Assembly: GCA_001692895.1 (NCBI GenBank)
Contig: KV748182.1
Location: forward strand, 1,244,341 to 1,308,340
Length of the DNA stretch: 64,000 nt
Direction: 5' to 3'
From: Cenococcum geophilum 1.58
Taxonomy: Eukaryota; Ascomycota; Dothideomycetes; Gloniales; Gloniaceae
Below are positions 44,515-56,289 of the stretch, one piece after another. The notes under the pieces were generated by a model. The model searched no databases and was not told the origin of the DNA. It saw nothing but the letters and a program-made list of their open reading frames with translations. The position numbers and the translations under genes were made by a program. Numbering within the stretch: position 1 is the first letter of the stretch; the number at the start of each line of letters is the position of its first letter.

Positions 44515-47290
44515 CTCGGCGCCTAAGAAGTCTGTATATAGTTCTGCCTATATTTAGGGGTTAAGGTATTCTAGTTATAGTAGCTTTTAGGTTTATAATA
44601 AGATCTTTATAGCCGTCTAGTTATTTAGGTCTTACTTACGCTTTATAAGAGTATCCGCACGGTTTATAGCGCCTAGTTTATATATAATTAAGAAGTTAAA
44701 CTAAGATAGGGTATCCGCCTAGTATACCTACTAGGCTATAAGGGCCTTAGTTATTATAAAGTATTCTAGGGCCTTATAATCTAAAACTACCTTAATTAGC
44801 TTAGGGGTCCCCTTTAGCTATATACGCTAGTGCTAAAAGCTAGAGATAATAGCTAGCATTTTTTTATTATAGATGTGGTAGTTTAGCTCGGCATTTATTA
44901 TAGTCTTTAAATAGTATACAATAGGGTGCCACTCTCCGTCCACTTGCTTCTAGGAAAAAACACTAGCTATTACGCCGTCTAAGGTATTAGTTTCTAGTAT
45001 TAAGGGCTATTTTAGGTTAAAATAGGCAAGTAGGGGAGCTAATACTAGCCGTTTCTTAAGCTTATTAAAGGCCTGTCTGCATATAGCGTTAAAGTAAAAG
45101 GGCTAGTCTTTTCTAATAAGACGGTTAAGAGGCTAGGTGATCCTACTATAGTTCTTAATAAAGCGTTAGTAGAAGTTATAAAAACCTAAAAATAATTATA
45201 CCCCCTTTACGGTCCGTGGGGGTGCCTACTAGTTAATTACAGCTATCTTCTCTAGGTTGGTTTTAATTCCGTCTATATTAATAATAAAACTTAGATACTT
45301 TATACGCTTAACACTAAACTCTAACTTCTTAATATTGACTTAGAGGCTAGCCTTGTAGAGCTATTATAGGACTTTATAGATGTGCTCCTTGTATTCTAGC
45401 TTATTCTTAGAGTAGATTATAATATTATCTAAATAGGCTGTATAGAAGTTATTAAAGTAGTTAAAGAGTACATTATTTATATACCGCTAGTATATAGCTA
45501 GTCCGTTAGTTAGTCTAAAAGGAAGTACCTTATATTTATACATTCCGTAATAGGTTTAAAATATAGTAAGATCTTTAGACCCGGGGTTTATTCTAATTTA
45601 GTAAAAGGCCTAGCGGATATTAAGCTTTATAAAGACCTTAGCTCTACTTATTCGGGCTAAAGTCTTATTAAGTAGGGGCAGCGGATAGCGGTCCTTGCAG
45701 GTTATATTATTTAGCTTATAATAATTAATACAGAAGTAGAGTCCTCTATTTAGCTTTTTAATAAAGAGAATAGGTAAGGCGAAAGGGGCTTAGCTAGGCT
45801 TAATAAAGCCCTTATTTAGGTTATTAATAAGATATTACTTTATAGCCTATAATTTAGTAATAAACTGCTTATAGAGGGGGCTAAAGCTAAGGGTATTTTC
45901 CTTGCCCTGCTTAATTTTAATCTTATAGTTATATAGTTAGTAAGGTAGAAGTATATTAGACGCTGCTTTAGAGAATATGTCCTTAAATTTCTAGTGTTAA
46001 TAGGGCAGCTTTTATTCTACTAGTTCCTTATCTATAAGCTCGCTTTCTTATTCGCTAAGCTTACTTTTTTTCCCTTAATTATTTAATTAATTTTATATAA
46101 GCTTGTTATAAAGGTAACGGTATTAGGCTAAACCAAGTTCTAGTAGAATTCTACGGCATTAATATAGCAGATATTAACTAGTAGAAAGTCTGCTAGTTTC
46201 CTTACAGCCGTTTTCTAGACCATATTTTACGGTTTAGGGTTTAGAATCTTTTCTAGCTCCTATTCCATCTTCCGTAGGTTATCCCTCTAATTTATTAGTT
46301 TAGTATAATATCTAACATCCCTTACTATTCTTTATGGCTATATAGGGCCTAAGCTCTCTATAGGGGGCTTTTCTAGGTTACTACTAACTTCTTAGGTTTT
46401 TAATGCGGGTAGCGTAATATAGGTGGTTTAGGGGCAATATAGTATACGGATCCGTTATAAATTAAGCTATATATCTTTCTTAAAGGCCTAGCCTCTACAT
46501 ATAGTATTGGCCTAGTAAATAGTATTAATCTAGGGCCGTATAAGGTTTTCTATTATAATGCTAATTTCTTTTATAAAGGAAGGGGTTAGGGGTAGAGTTT
46601 TGGGCTAGATAAGCCGTCTACTCCGTATATTAAGCTATAAGCCTAAATAGGCTAGCTATTTTCGCCTTAAGATTATATTATAGCTACCTAGGTCTATAAT
46701 AAAGAAGGGGATATTATACTACCTTTGTTTATTAACACGGAGGTAAATCTACAAGATAGTTATAATAGGTGGCCCTATCCGCCCGTTATACCCGCGGATA
46801 GAAATTGGTTTAGGTAGTTCTTTAATAGGTGCATTTAGAAAGTTAGCCAGCTTTATAGTATACTAGGTGTCTATTAAGGTAAAGGTATTTACTCTAAAGT
46901 TAGCTAAAGCAGAAGTTAAAACTTAGTATTTATTATGGAATAAAGTATAAGGGATAGTGCAGCTTCTTTTACTAACTAGCCGACCTAGATTAACATCTAA
47001 TATATTAATCCTATTTAACCCTAGAGAGAAGTATTCCTCTAAAGTTCCTCTTTTTCTAACTCTATACTATCCTCTTAGATTAACAAAACCTTATCCACTT
47101 TTACATTTATTAGGTAATCCTTTATATAGTAACCTTTCTAACTATAAGAGAAGTAAGTTCCTTAATTACTAAGGGCCTATATATAGGGGTTACTATATAT
47201 AGGCCGAGCATTCGCCGGACCTATAGTAGGACTGGCCGTATAGCTAGCTGCTAAATTAGCGGCGGGCTATATAGGTGGTGCTACGGGGGT

Positions 47291-47659
47291 TGTTACGAAG
47301 TAAGTATAAGTGACGATAATATATAGCAAAGTAGATATTATTAAGCTATATACATAAACTGTATAGTAAGGTCAAGACGTTATATAAGGAGAGAAGGTAG
47401 GAAAACGGGAAGAAAGGGTATGTATTGTTAGCTTAGTTGCTTAGTTAATACATATATAGAGCAGAATAGGATTTAGGTAGTAGTCCTGGCAGAACTTAGT
47501 AGGATTTAGTAGAACTTAGTGGAATATAGTAGAATATGGCAGAATATAACAGATTACCGTTAGATTGCCGCAAATTGCCGTCTCGTGGTCGGTCTTTAGT
47601 TGCTAAGTTAGTAGAAACAGGTAGACGTGTATAAGGTATTACAGGGGTGTCCCATAATA
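47291..47659 (-). repeat. 3' LTR of the inner gypsy element
   Basis: 369 bp starting TGTTACGAAGTAAG on the plus strand. It contains a run of GCAGAATATA-like units and three TTGCCGT motifs near the end. It pairs with 53457-53825. Confidence 0.88.
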
Positions 47660-47835
47660 GTACCCCCCCTTTAAACTTGAGCTTCTGCGAGATAGGGTTA
47701 TAGTAGTTCTAGATGGAGTTTATAAAAGTCTTCTATGGCTTATATAAGTCCTATAGAGTTAACAGGTTTCCATAAGGGCTTAGTAAAGCCTTTCTATTTC
47801 GTGAGATATATATATTAATATTTCCATTTATTATA

Positions 47836-48261
47836 ACGTATTCCACCACCGAGCCGGCAGAACCACCGAGCCGGCAAGTCCATTTCCCCACCAAAAATCG
47901 TAAAAATCACAATATAATATCTTAACAACCACTTAATAATAAATTTTAAAAATTTATATTTAGACTTTTATATACGCTTTGCAGCTTCTATTAAAGNTGC
48001 ATAGTAATTAGTTTAGTAGTTTTTAAGATATAGTAATTTGGCTATATTTTGGCCCCCAAATTATAATATTTTAAAAACCACTTAACTAATTACTATACAA
48101 CTTTAATAGAAGCTGCAAAGCGTATATAAAAGTCTAAATATAAATTTTTAAAATTTATTATTAAGTGGTTGTTAAGATATTATATTGTGATTTTTACGAT
48201 TTTTGGTGGGGAAATGGACTTGCCGGCTCGGTGGTTCTGCCGGCTCGGTGGTGGAATACGT
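47836..48261. mobile_element. Large foldback MITE, TA target
   Basis: A 426-bp near-perfect inverted repeat with arms of about 200 bp, between TA dinucleotides (47834-47835, 48262-48263). Ends read ACGTATTCCACCACCGAGCC, and a 14-bp subterminal motif CCACCGAGCCGGCA is present twice per arm. One N lies in the left arm (47998). The ends keep their GC while the inner arms are AT-rich. There is no gene; the 69-codon frame at 48169 is part of the right arm. TA target and long arms suggest Tc1/mariner-type mobilisation. Confidence 0.9.
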
Positions 48262-51200
48262 TACTTAATATTATTAATTCTTTTAATAAAGTACTTATTC
48301 TCACCATCTACTTTAACTGGTAGGGGAGGGTCTTATATCTATCCGGGCAGGGCGTCTAATGTAAAAGTAGCGGGGTAGAGGACTAACGTGTGGAATATAG
48401 GGTGGATTTTAACCGTATCAGGAAGCTTTAATCGGTAGGCGTAGGAGGAAATAACCTTCTCGACCTTATAAGCGCCAGCGTTCTTCCAATTAAGCTTCTT
48501 AGCAGGTTGTTTTATATTTAGATTTCTTATATCTAGCCAAATAAAGTTACTAATTTAGTAGGCCGGTGCTAGGGTTTATTTCTTATTCGCTATAGCTTTA
48601 TAGACAGATTAAGCCTATATTATTTTGTTAGTAAGAAACTATTATAGTTCCTCCATTTTCTTTACAAATTTATTTACTTTTATAACTTATAAGGTATAGC
48701 GGGTAGGGCAAGGAATATTACTAAAGGGTTTAAAACCTATTTATAGATACTAGCCGTAGTTAGCCAGAAATAGGGAGACCTTTATAGTTTCCGAGACGGA
48801 ATTATTTACGGTAAACTTAGTAAATACAAGCCAGTTAATCCAGTTATCTTATAAGTACAACGTATATATCCAAATATACTATTCCATTATAGCGTTTATA
48901 CATTCCGTTTAACCATCTATTTCTAAATAGTATACTATAAACAATAGTGCTTTAATACGGAGTTGGGTAGTTAGTTTTTTCTAGAATATAGAGATAAACT
49001 AGCTGCCTCTATTAGAGATAATTATTTTAGGGAGTCCGTAGAGTTTTTATATATAATTTAGGAACAGTTAGGCGATAGTAGGTATTAATATATTAGGGCA
49101 GGCGATTAAGTGTCTTATCTTAAATAGCCGGTCTATAACTACTATAATATTTATGCAGCCCTTACTTACGGGGAGGTTAATAATAAAGTTAATTAAAATA
49201 TCCTTTTATCTTCAGTCCGGAACAGGTAGTGGCTTTAAAAGGCCGTTATATATCTTATATAAAGCTTTAGCTTATTAGTAGATATAACAGCTAAAGATAT
49301 ACCTTTATATTATATTATACATATTTAGCCAGTAGTACTCCCGTTAGAGTAGCTCTAGGGTTTTTCCTTAGCCTAGGTGACTGGCTACTAATAAGTCGTA
49401 TACGTGTTTAAGGAGCTTAAGCCTAAGTTTATTATAATTAGGGATAACTAGACGGTTTTAGTAATATAAGCGGTTTCCGCGAGCTTTATATTTACTTAAA
49501 GAGATCTTCTTAGAGCGTCTAACGCTATCTTAAATTAGCTTAAGCGTCTCTTAGATAAACTCGTCATTTAGGTATTTATTAGTTATAATTTGTTTAATTA
49601 ATCAATCAGTTATTTTAAGGACTTATACTATAAGATCTTTAGTAGGGGGGTTAAATAGTTTAGGATAAAGTAGAGTCTAATTTTAGTAAGAACGTGCCTC
49701 TTCTAGTATTAGCGCGTCTTATGAGCGTTGGGTTAGGGTATTAGGCTTCTAGCCTTAAACGCCTAGGCGGTATATAATTGAGAATTGGAAACGAGATAGG
49801 TATTCTAACTAGCGGGCCTAACGGTAGCTTAGCTGTTTTATAATTGTAAAGTACTATAGGTTCTTATAATTACTAAGGACCTTAATTAGGAATTTAGCGC
49901 CTTCTAGTTCGGGTCGCCATTACTTAAAGTATCTAATAATAGCCAGTAATTCCTTATTATAGATATTATAGTTATATTTAGCTAGGCTTAGTTATTTTAA
50001 GTAGTATACTATAGGGTGCAATACTCCCTCTTTATTATATTAAGATAGGATGCCTCTAGTAACATAGTTGGATAAGTTAGCTTCTATAACACTTATTTAG
50101 TTTAGGTTAAAGTATTAGAGTATAGGCGCGGTAGTAAATATAACCTTTAAATAAATAAAGGCCTTCTTATATTCCTTATTAAAGATAAAGGCTTTATCCT
50201 TTTAGGTTAGAGCTATAAGGGGTAAAACTAGGGCGGAGAAGTTGTTAATAAACCGTTAGTAGAAATTGGCAAATTCTATAAAGGCTCTTACGTCCTTAAC
50301 GTTCTTAGGTTTTTACTAGTTTATAATTACTTTAATTTTCTTTAGGTCCATTTATATGCTATTTATAGAAATAAGAAGCCTAAGGTATAGAACTTCCGTT
50401 TTATAAAACTTGCATTTATCTATATCTAATTAGAGACTAGTTTTATATAGGGCTTATAGGATAAGGTTAACGTATTTCCAATATTTGGTTAGGTTATTAC
50501 TGTATATTAAGATATTATTAATATAAGTAGTATAAAAGATGTCTAGGTAGGGGCGTAGGGTATTATTTACGTAATATTAAAACGAGCTCGGAGCGTTTGT
50601 AAGGCTAAATAGCGTTACTAAGTATTTAAATAATCCATACCGAGTACGAAATGCAGTAAGCCATTTATCTCCCTTTGCTATATAAAGGCGGTTAAACGCA
50701 GAGATAATGTTAAGCTTTATATAGTAGCAAGCCTTGCTTAATTAGTTTAGTGTTTCCTATATTAACGAAATTAAGTATCGGTTCTTAATAGTAACGGTAT
50801 TAAGAGCTTGGTAGTCTATATAGAAGCGCAGTCCGCTACCTGGTTTCTTAATAAAGATGACTAGTACGGCTATAGGTAAAGAGCTTGCTCTAATAAATCC
50901 TTTGCTTAGGTTCTCGTCTAGATACTTCTATAGCACTTAAAGTTTATTTTAGGACATCCTATATAGGGGTCTAAATCTAGGCTGCTTTCCTTCTTCTAGT
51001 ATAATCTTATAGTCGTATAATCGGTATTCCAGTAGCTTATCGGCTTCCTTCCGTAAGAATACCTCTAGGCGGTTATAGTATTCTACTGGTACCTTTATAG
51101 CAGGGTTAGTGTGCTTCTTTAGTACTAAGGCCTTCTTAATATCAGCTATAGTGATAGCGAAGATCGTATATTTAGGTTTTTTAGCGAGTCACGCTAGCGG

Positions 51201-52268
51201 GGTAGCTCTAATTATATAAATATCTAGGGTGCCAAGCTTGCTTAGATTGTCTATAGTTTCTTATTTAGGTTTAGGTTCGGTGTTAGGTACGAAGTCAGTG
51301 TTAGATTTAGGTTTAGGTTCTTTGAGAATCCTTTTTATAGTAGAATACTAGTCCTTCTAGTATTTTTATGTATTAAGCTTCTGCTTAGTTCGGGGCGGCG
51401 TAGTAGTTAGGGCCGGTTTATAGGGTTCAGTAGAAAATCCAGATCTTTAGTGGATATTAATGTAATTTTCATGTCGGTGGAATTCGGTGGAATTCTTAGG
51501 TTAGTGGAATCTGATGGATTCCTTAGGTGTAGGGTAAATATTAGTAGAAATCTTAGGCTGGTAGATCTTGGTAGATTTTCTAGATTTTAGTTTAGGGTTA
51601 AGGCGGTATGTTATAAGGCATTTCTGCTTATAATAGGAGGCGGTAAATAGAAGCTTAAGGTTGTCTTAATTAATAGTCACCTTATATAGCTTTATCCAGG
51701 GTTGTTTAAGGATTACTAGGTAACCTAAGGTAGTAATAAAAAGCTTAATCAGTTCTTTATAATTTAGGTATTGGAGTCTTAGGGCTACTATATAGGTAAT
51801 ACGGCCTAAGATAGTACGTTTGCTATTAAATCCAAATACGTTAATATGCCGGTTAAGGGGGGTTAGGGTAAAACCATTTTCTTATATAAAGATCTTATTA
51901 ATAAATCCTATACCGCTAGCTCCTATATTAATTAAGACTTAAGTATTAACTCGTTAATTATTTTACCGGAGATAATAGTTAACGGTTATACTACAATCCT
52001 AAGAGTTAGAGTTTATAACATCTAAAGTATTTAACAAGATCCTAAGGCAAAGCCGTCCCGGAGAGCGACTTAGCTCTAGGACCTTTCTTTTAGAGGTAAT
52101 TAGGGCGGAGTTTTTATAGAGCGTTGGTTAGAGCTTTGTCCTTATAAACGGTACTTACTAGATATACGGCTGGAACCAGGTAAAGATTGGGGATAGTAAC
52201 TAGAAGATCGGTGCGGTAAACGGTTATTAGTATTAGCCGTTTATAAATTATATTTGGGTATAGGGGCA

Positions 52269-52406
52269 AAGCTGTCATGCGATGCGCTACCCATACCTGC
52301 GGTATGGGCTGGAGAGCTTATAAGGCATTCCAACCGGCAGCCCGTCCAGTCGCGAGACACTGCTGCTACCTTTTTGGTGGTTTGTATGGTCAAGTGGGTT
52401 GGGCTT
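52269..52406. other. GC-rich island inside RIP-degraded retroelement
   Basis: About 140 bp of ordinary composition in strongly AT-rich surroundings. It contains a hairpin, CCCATACCTGCGGTATGGG (52290-52308, 8-bp stem). Possible 5-bp direct flanks GGGCA lie at 52264-52268 and 52407-52411. It is probably a small later insertion; the family is unknown. Confidence 0.45.
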
Positions 52407-53456
52407 GGGCATAACAAAAGCAGTAGTTAGAGAGGTGGGAGTTACTTCTATATTTAAAGTAGAGGCCTAGTTTAATGCGTCATTCTCGTTTAAAGGACCC
52501 TAGTAGGGCGTATCCTAGCGTTTTAGTGTTAATATCTATGGCGTTAGGGTGCTTAGGCTGAGATAATAACTTAGTAAATATTTATAGGGTTGCCGTATTA
52601 TATTAAGGGGCGTGTTTTGGTATTAGGCGTAGTATATTATTATACCATTTATTAATAACGTTTGTGTAGGCATTAATAGCTCCTAGTAGGTCTACGCTTA
52701 TTAGGGAGGTTTTTAGTTTAGGGCTTAATAATTTAATAAGGCTATTAATTAGTGCGGAATTGTTCTAGCCTATTTCCCTTGCGTAATGGTTAAATTTAGA
52801 GAAGTATACTAGGAAACTCTTTATTCCCTAAGCTATATAGTTTATCTTTCTCTAAGCGGTAGCTTAGCGGTTTAGGTCACTATATATAGCTTTAAGAAGT
52901 ATAACTAGGCTTTGTACTAAGTTTGGCTAAAGGGGTTTAATAAGGTTAGCTACCTTTCCTCCTAGTTAACTTAGGGCGTAATAGAGTCAGTTAGCTTTAG
53001 TTAGGTAGCGGTTAGCATTTCTAGTTAATTTATTCTTAAGCTAGCTTAGAAATAATTAGAGTTCTTATTATTTACTAGTAAATATTAGGGGGTTAGGTAA
53101 CCGTTTAGATCGTTATAGTATAGTAGTTAGTTTAGGGTGGACAGCTGCTGTAGGTTTAGGGCTCGCGTTTTGTGTATAAGCCTCTAGCAATAGTATTCGG
53201 TCTTAGGGTTTTAGCATAAGCATCTTAAGGGTACAGACTTCCTCTTAGAGGGCTTCCATTATTTTTTAATGCCGTGCTTCTTGCTTAGCTTACTATTAGG
53301 TTAAGGCAACTTGTTATTATTTAAGGGCCTCTATAAAGGACTTCTATATGCTTACTATTTGTTCTTAGAGGATGGATATAATATTAGTGGCCGTTACGGG
53401 GGCTTTAGATGCGTTTTCCATTTTAGGTAGTAGTGTAAGTAGTTAACGCAACGTAG

Positions 53457-53825
53457 TATTATAGAGTGAGTATAAGCGACGATAATATATAGTAAAGTAG
53501 ATATTATTAAGCTATGTATATAAACTATATAGTAAGGTTAAAACGTTACGTAAGGAGAGAAGGCAGGAAAATGGAAAGAAAGGGTATATATTATTAGCTT
53601 GGTTGCTTAGTTAATACGTATATAGAGTAGAATAGGATTTAAGTAATAGTCCTAGCAGAACTTAGCAGGATTTAGTAAAACTTAGCAGAATATAGCAGAA
53701 TATGGCAGAATATAACAGATTGCCGTCAGATTGCCGTAAATTGCCGTCTCGTGGTTAGTCTCTAGTTGCTAGGTCGGTGGAAATAGGTAGACGTGTATAA
53801 GGTGTCACGGGGGTGTCCCGTAATA
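53457..53825 (-). repeat. 5' LTR of the inner gypsy element
   Basis: 369 bp, same structure as 47291-47659, differing almost only by transitions. It is followed by the GGGGT target duplication. Confidence 0.88.
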
Positions 53826-55167
53826 GGGGTTGCCAATTATATTAGGGCATTGTGGGCCATTCTTATATTGCTTATAGTCTAATTTAAAGGGTTTCTGGCT
53901 TTATACCATTTGGCGCGTGCCTTAATTTAGTGGAGGCCTTAGTTAATAGCTAAGCACTAATCTATAAGTTTCTTTAGCGTCTATATAGTAGTAAGAACTA
54001 GTAATACGGCTCGCTGTAGGTCTAGGGTAAGCTTATTAAATAGGTCTAGTATTAGATCTTCCTAGGAAATTTAAGCCTAGCTAGCTAGGTGCAGAAAGCG
54101 GGTCTAAAAGGCTAAAAAGGTCTCTATCGTTTTTATATTTAGGCTTTTATAATTAAGTCGGGCGTTTTATACTTTAAAGGGGTCCTTATAGATAAAAGAT
54201 AGGTATATAATTATCTCTTCTCCAAAGAGGAAGAGATCTGCTAAGTCCTATACGTATTATAGACGTAGGTGCGTCTATATATCCCCGCCAGTACGGCTAA
54301 AGACATAGGCTATTTTAGCCTAAGTAGTAGGGAAGTAATCCGTATTAACTTTAAGCTTATCCTATAATTAAAGCTTCTAATTATTAAATATAGGGTCGGT
54401 TCCGTCTATAAGTAATAGGGGGTCTATAACCTTCGCGGACCGCAACGATGCTAATACTATATATTAGGCCTTAAGGACTATAGAAAGTCTCTAGATATCT
54501 AATAACTCTTTACTAAGTATAAGGGGTTCTCTAGCTTTAAGCAGCTCTCGAAGTTATTTAATTTTAGCATTAGCTGCTACAAGCTCTACCTAGGAGTTTA
54601 AGTTAGTTGCTGTTTTACTATTGGAGGTATTTAAGGGTCCTATAGCTGCTTTACCAGCCGCTATAGTTCTTAGTATAGTAATATAGTTATTAGGGTAGCT
54701 TTTAATAGAATTTTATAGGGGTTCTGGTCTATACGTGTTCTATAGGTCTTATTATTCTTTTCTATTCTTCTAGTTCTATTTTATTCTTCGAGTTCTAGTA
54801 ATAGTCTTTAGGTCTATTTCTATGTTCTATTCTTATTTGTGGTCCGTAGATATTTTTTAAAGTTCCTTTTTAGGAAGAAGAGTAGACAAGCTTTAGATAA
54901 TATTAGCAACTTAGTTAATTAAGGCATAAGCACGGCAAGAGGGACGCGCAAGCCTATATAATTAGTAGTCTATAAACGAGGATCTAAAGCTAGAAAAAGG
55001 AAAGGAGATAAAGGGCGGCGCCGCTTAACGTTATATATAATCCTCTAGTTACGTAACGGCAACTGTCTAAAACTGTATAAAACTATCTACGACTGTCTGC
55101 AACTGTCCGCTATAATCTACCAATATCTATTAGCTATAATCTACTAGTTTCTACTAGTGCCGTAACA

Positions 55168-56289
55168 TAAGGTCTAATATCTTTAGTCTTTATAATTAGT
55201 GTATACGTATTAAGAGTGGTAGTTATATTAAGGTAAGCTTTCCTATCTTTTAGATGGTTTTCCATTACTAACTTTAGGTCTTAACAGCCTAGGCCTAAGT
55301 AGTAACATACCTTTAATATCCTTAACTACTATATCGCCTAGGCTCTTTTTTATTCTAGCGCTAATACTAAATAACATAGTTAAATTTAAAACTATACTAC
55401 AGCTATTTATACTGCCAATAACTTCTAGTAAGCTAGCTAGTAGCGCTTAATAAAAGAGTAAGGCTAGTATATTAAGGATAGGGTAAATAATAGGGGTAAT
55501 AAAAAGAGGGTCGCTATATACTATAGGAAAAAGTTTTTATATATATTAGGTTTCTAAAGAGCATAATATAGTACACTATTAGATAGGTTACTCCTTAGGT
55601 ACCTAGCAGATAGGTAACTAATAGTTACTATAATAAGGTCTTAGTAGTTCTAAGTTATACTAACCAGCTAATATATCTGTTTATTTTTGGCTTAAGTATA
55701 TCTTTATAAACTATAAGCTTACGCCTTAAGAGCTTTATCAGTATTAGTTTAGACCTAATATTAGTGTTAAGCGTTTAAGAATCTCTGCTTCTGCTACATC
55801 TTATTATCTTACCCCTATTTTTATACCTACTTACACTCCTATAAAGGGATTTTATTCCTATTAGCTATTACTTAATAGGCTAATAGATACTAATCCTACT
55901 TCTAAAGATAAGGCGTAGTGGCTTTTAGACTATGTATTTATAGCTTAGACTTATAGAATTTGTGATTTATTCTTATATATAGTGGTAATTAAAGATCTTA
56001 ATTAGTGCTTAGAGAGGCCTTATAAGGCTTTTAGAAAGAACTTATAAGCTTATAGAAACACTATTTCTAGTATAGACTAATTAATAGAAATGCAATTTTA
56101 GCAAAATACCCTATTACATTCTATATTATATACGTAAAAAGTAAAGGACGTATTCTGCCTTAGGCCGTAGCCCTAATCCTTATAGTTTTCGGAGCTTATC
56201 TGTTCTATATCTGATTTAAACTATTTTTATACTCTTTAGGGCCTCTTACGGCCTACTATAAGCTTTCTTTATAGATTATAATAACATTA
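55168..56289. other. AT-rich, unassigned degenerate repeat
   Basis: Strong TA bias and no open frame. It is probably further retroelement debris, but no family motif could be read. Confidence 0.35.

Larger units (their letters stand above)
47291..53825 (-). mobile_element. Ty3/gypsy retrotransposon with two LTRs, RIP-degraded
   Basis: A 6535-bp minus-strand element with 369-bp LTRs (47291-47659 and 53457-53825) and a 5-bp target duplication GGGGT (47286-47290, 53826-53830). Next to the left LTR is a polypurine tract (AAAGGGGGGG on the minus strand), which fixes the orientation. Reverse transcriptase is recognisable around 50.5-50.9 kb ([10 protein letters not shown] on the minus strand), with gag toward 53 kb and integrase toward 48.5-49.5 kb. 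The copy is broken in many places, mostly by transition-type change. The LTRs differ almost only by transitions, so RIP rather than time dominates divergence and LTR dating would mislead. It carries a foldback MITE and a small GC-rich island. Confidence 0.88.
43111..55167 (-). mobile_element. Ty3/gypsy retrotransposon fossil, RIP-degraded, interrupted
   Basis: Minus-strand element split by the complete element at 47291-53825, so its own parts are 43111-47290 and 53826-55167. Gag-like sequence lies in the right part. Pol follows in the left part, with reverse transcriptase around 45.3-45.8 kb (ITCKDRYPLPLL and a YLDNIIIYS box recognisable), RNase H about 44.8-45.1 kb and integrase about 43.2-44.2 kb. 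An LTR-like edge on the minus strand begins TGTTACGGCACTAG at 55167. No matching LTR was found at the left, so the copy appears truncated there. It is heavily broken throughout with a strong TA bias. It predates the insertions within it. Confidence 0.75.
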
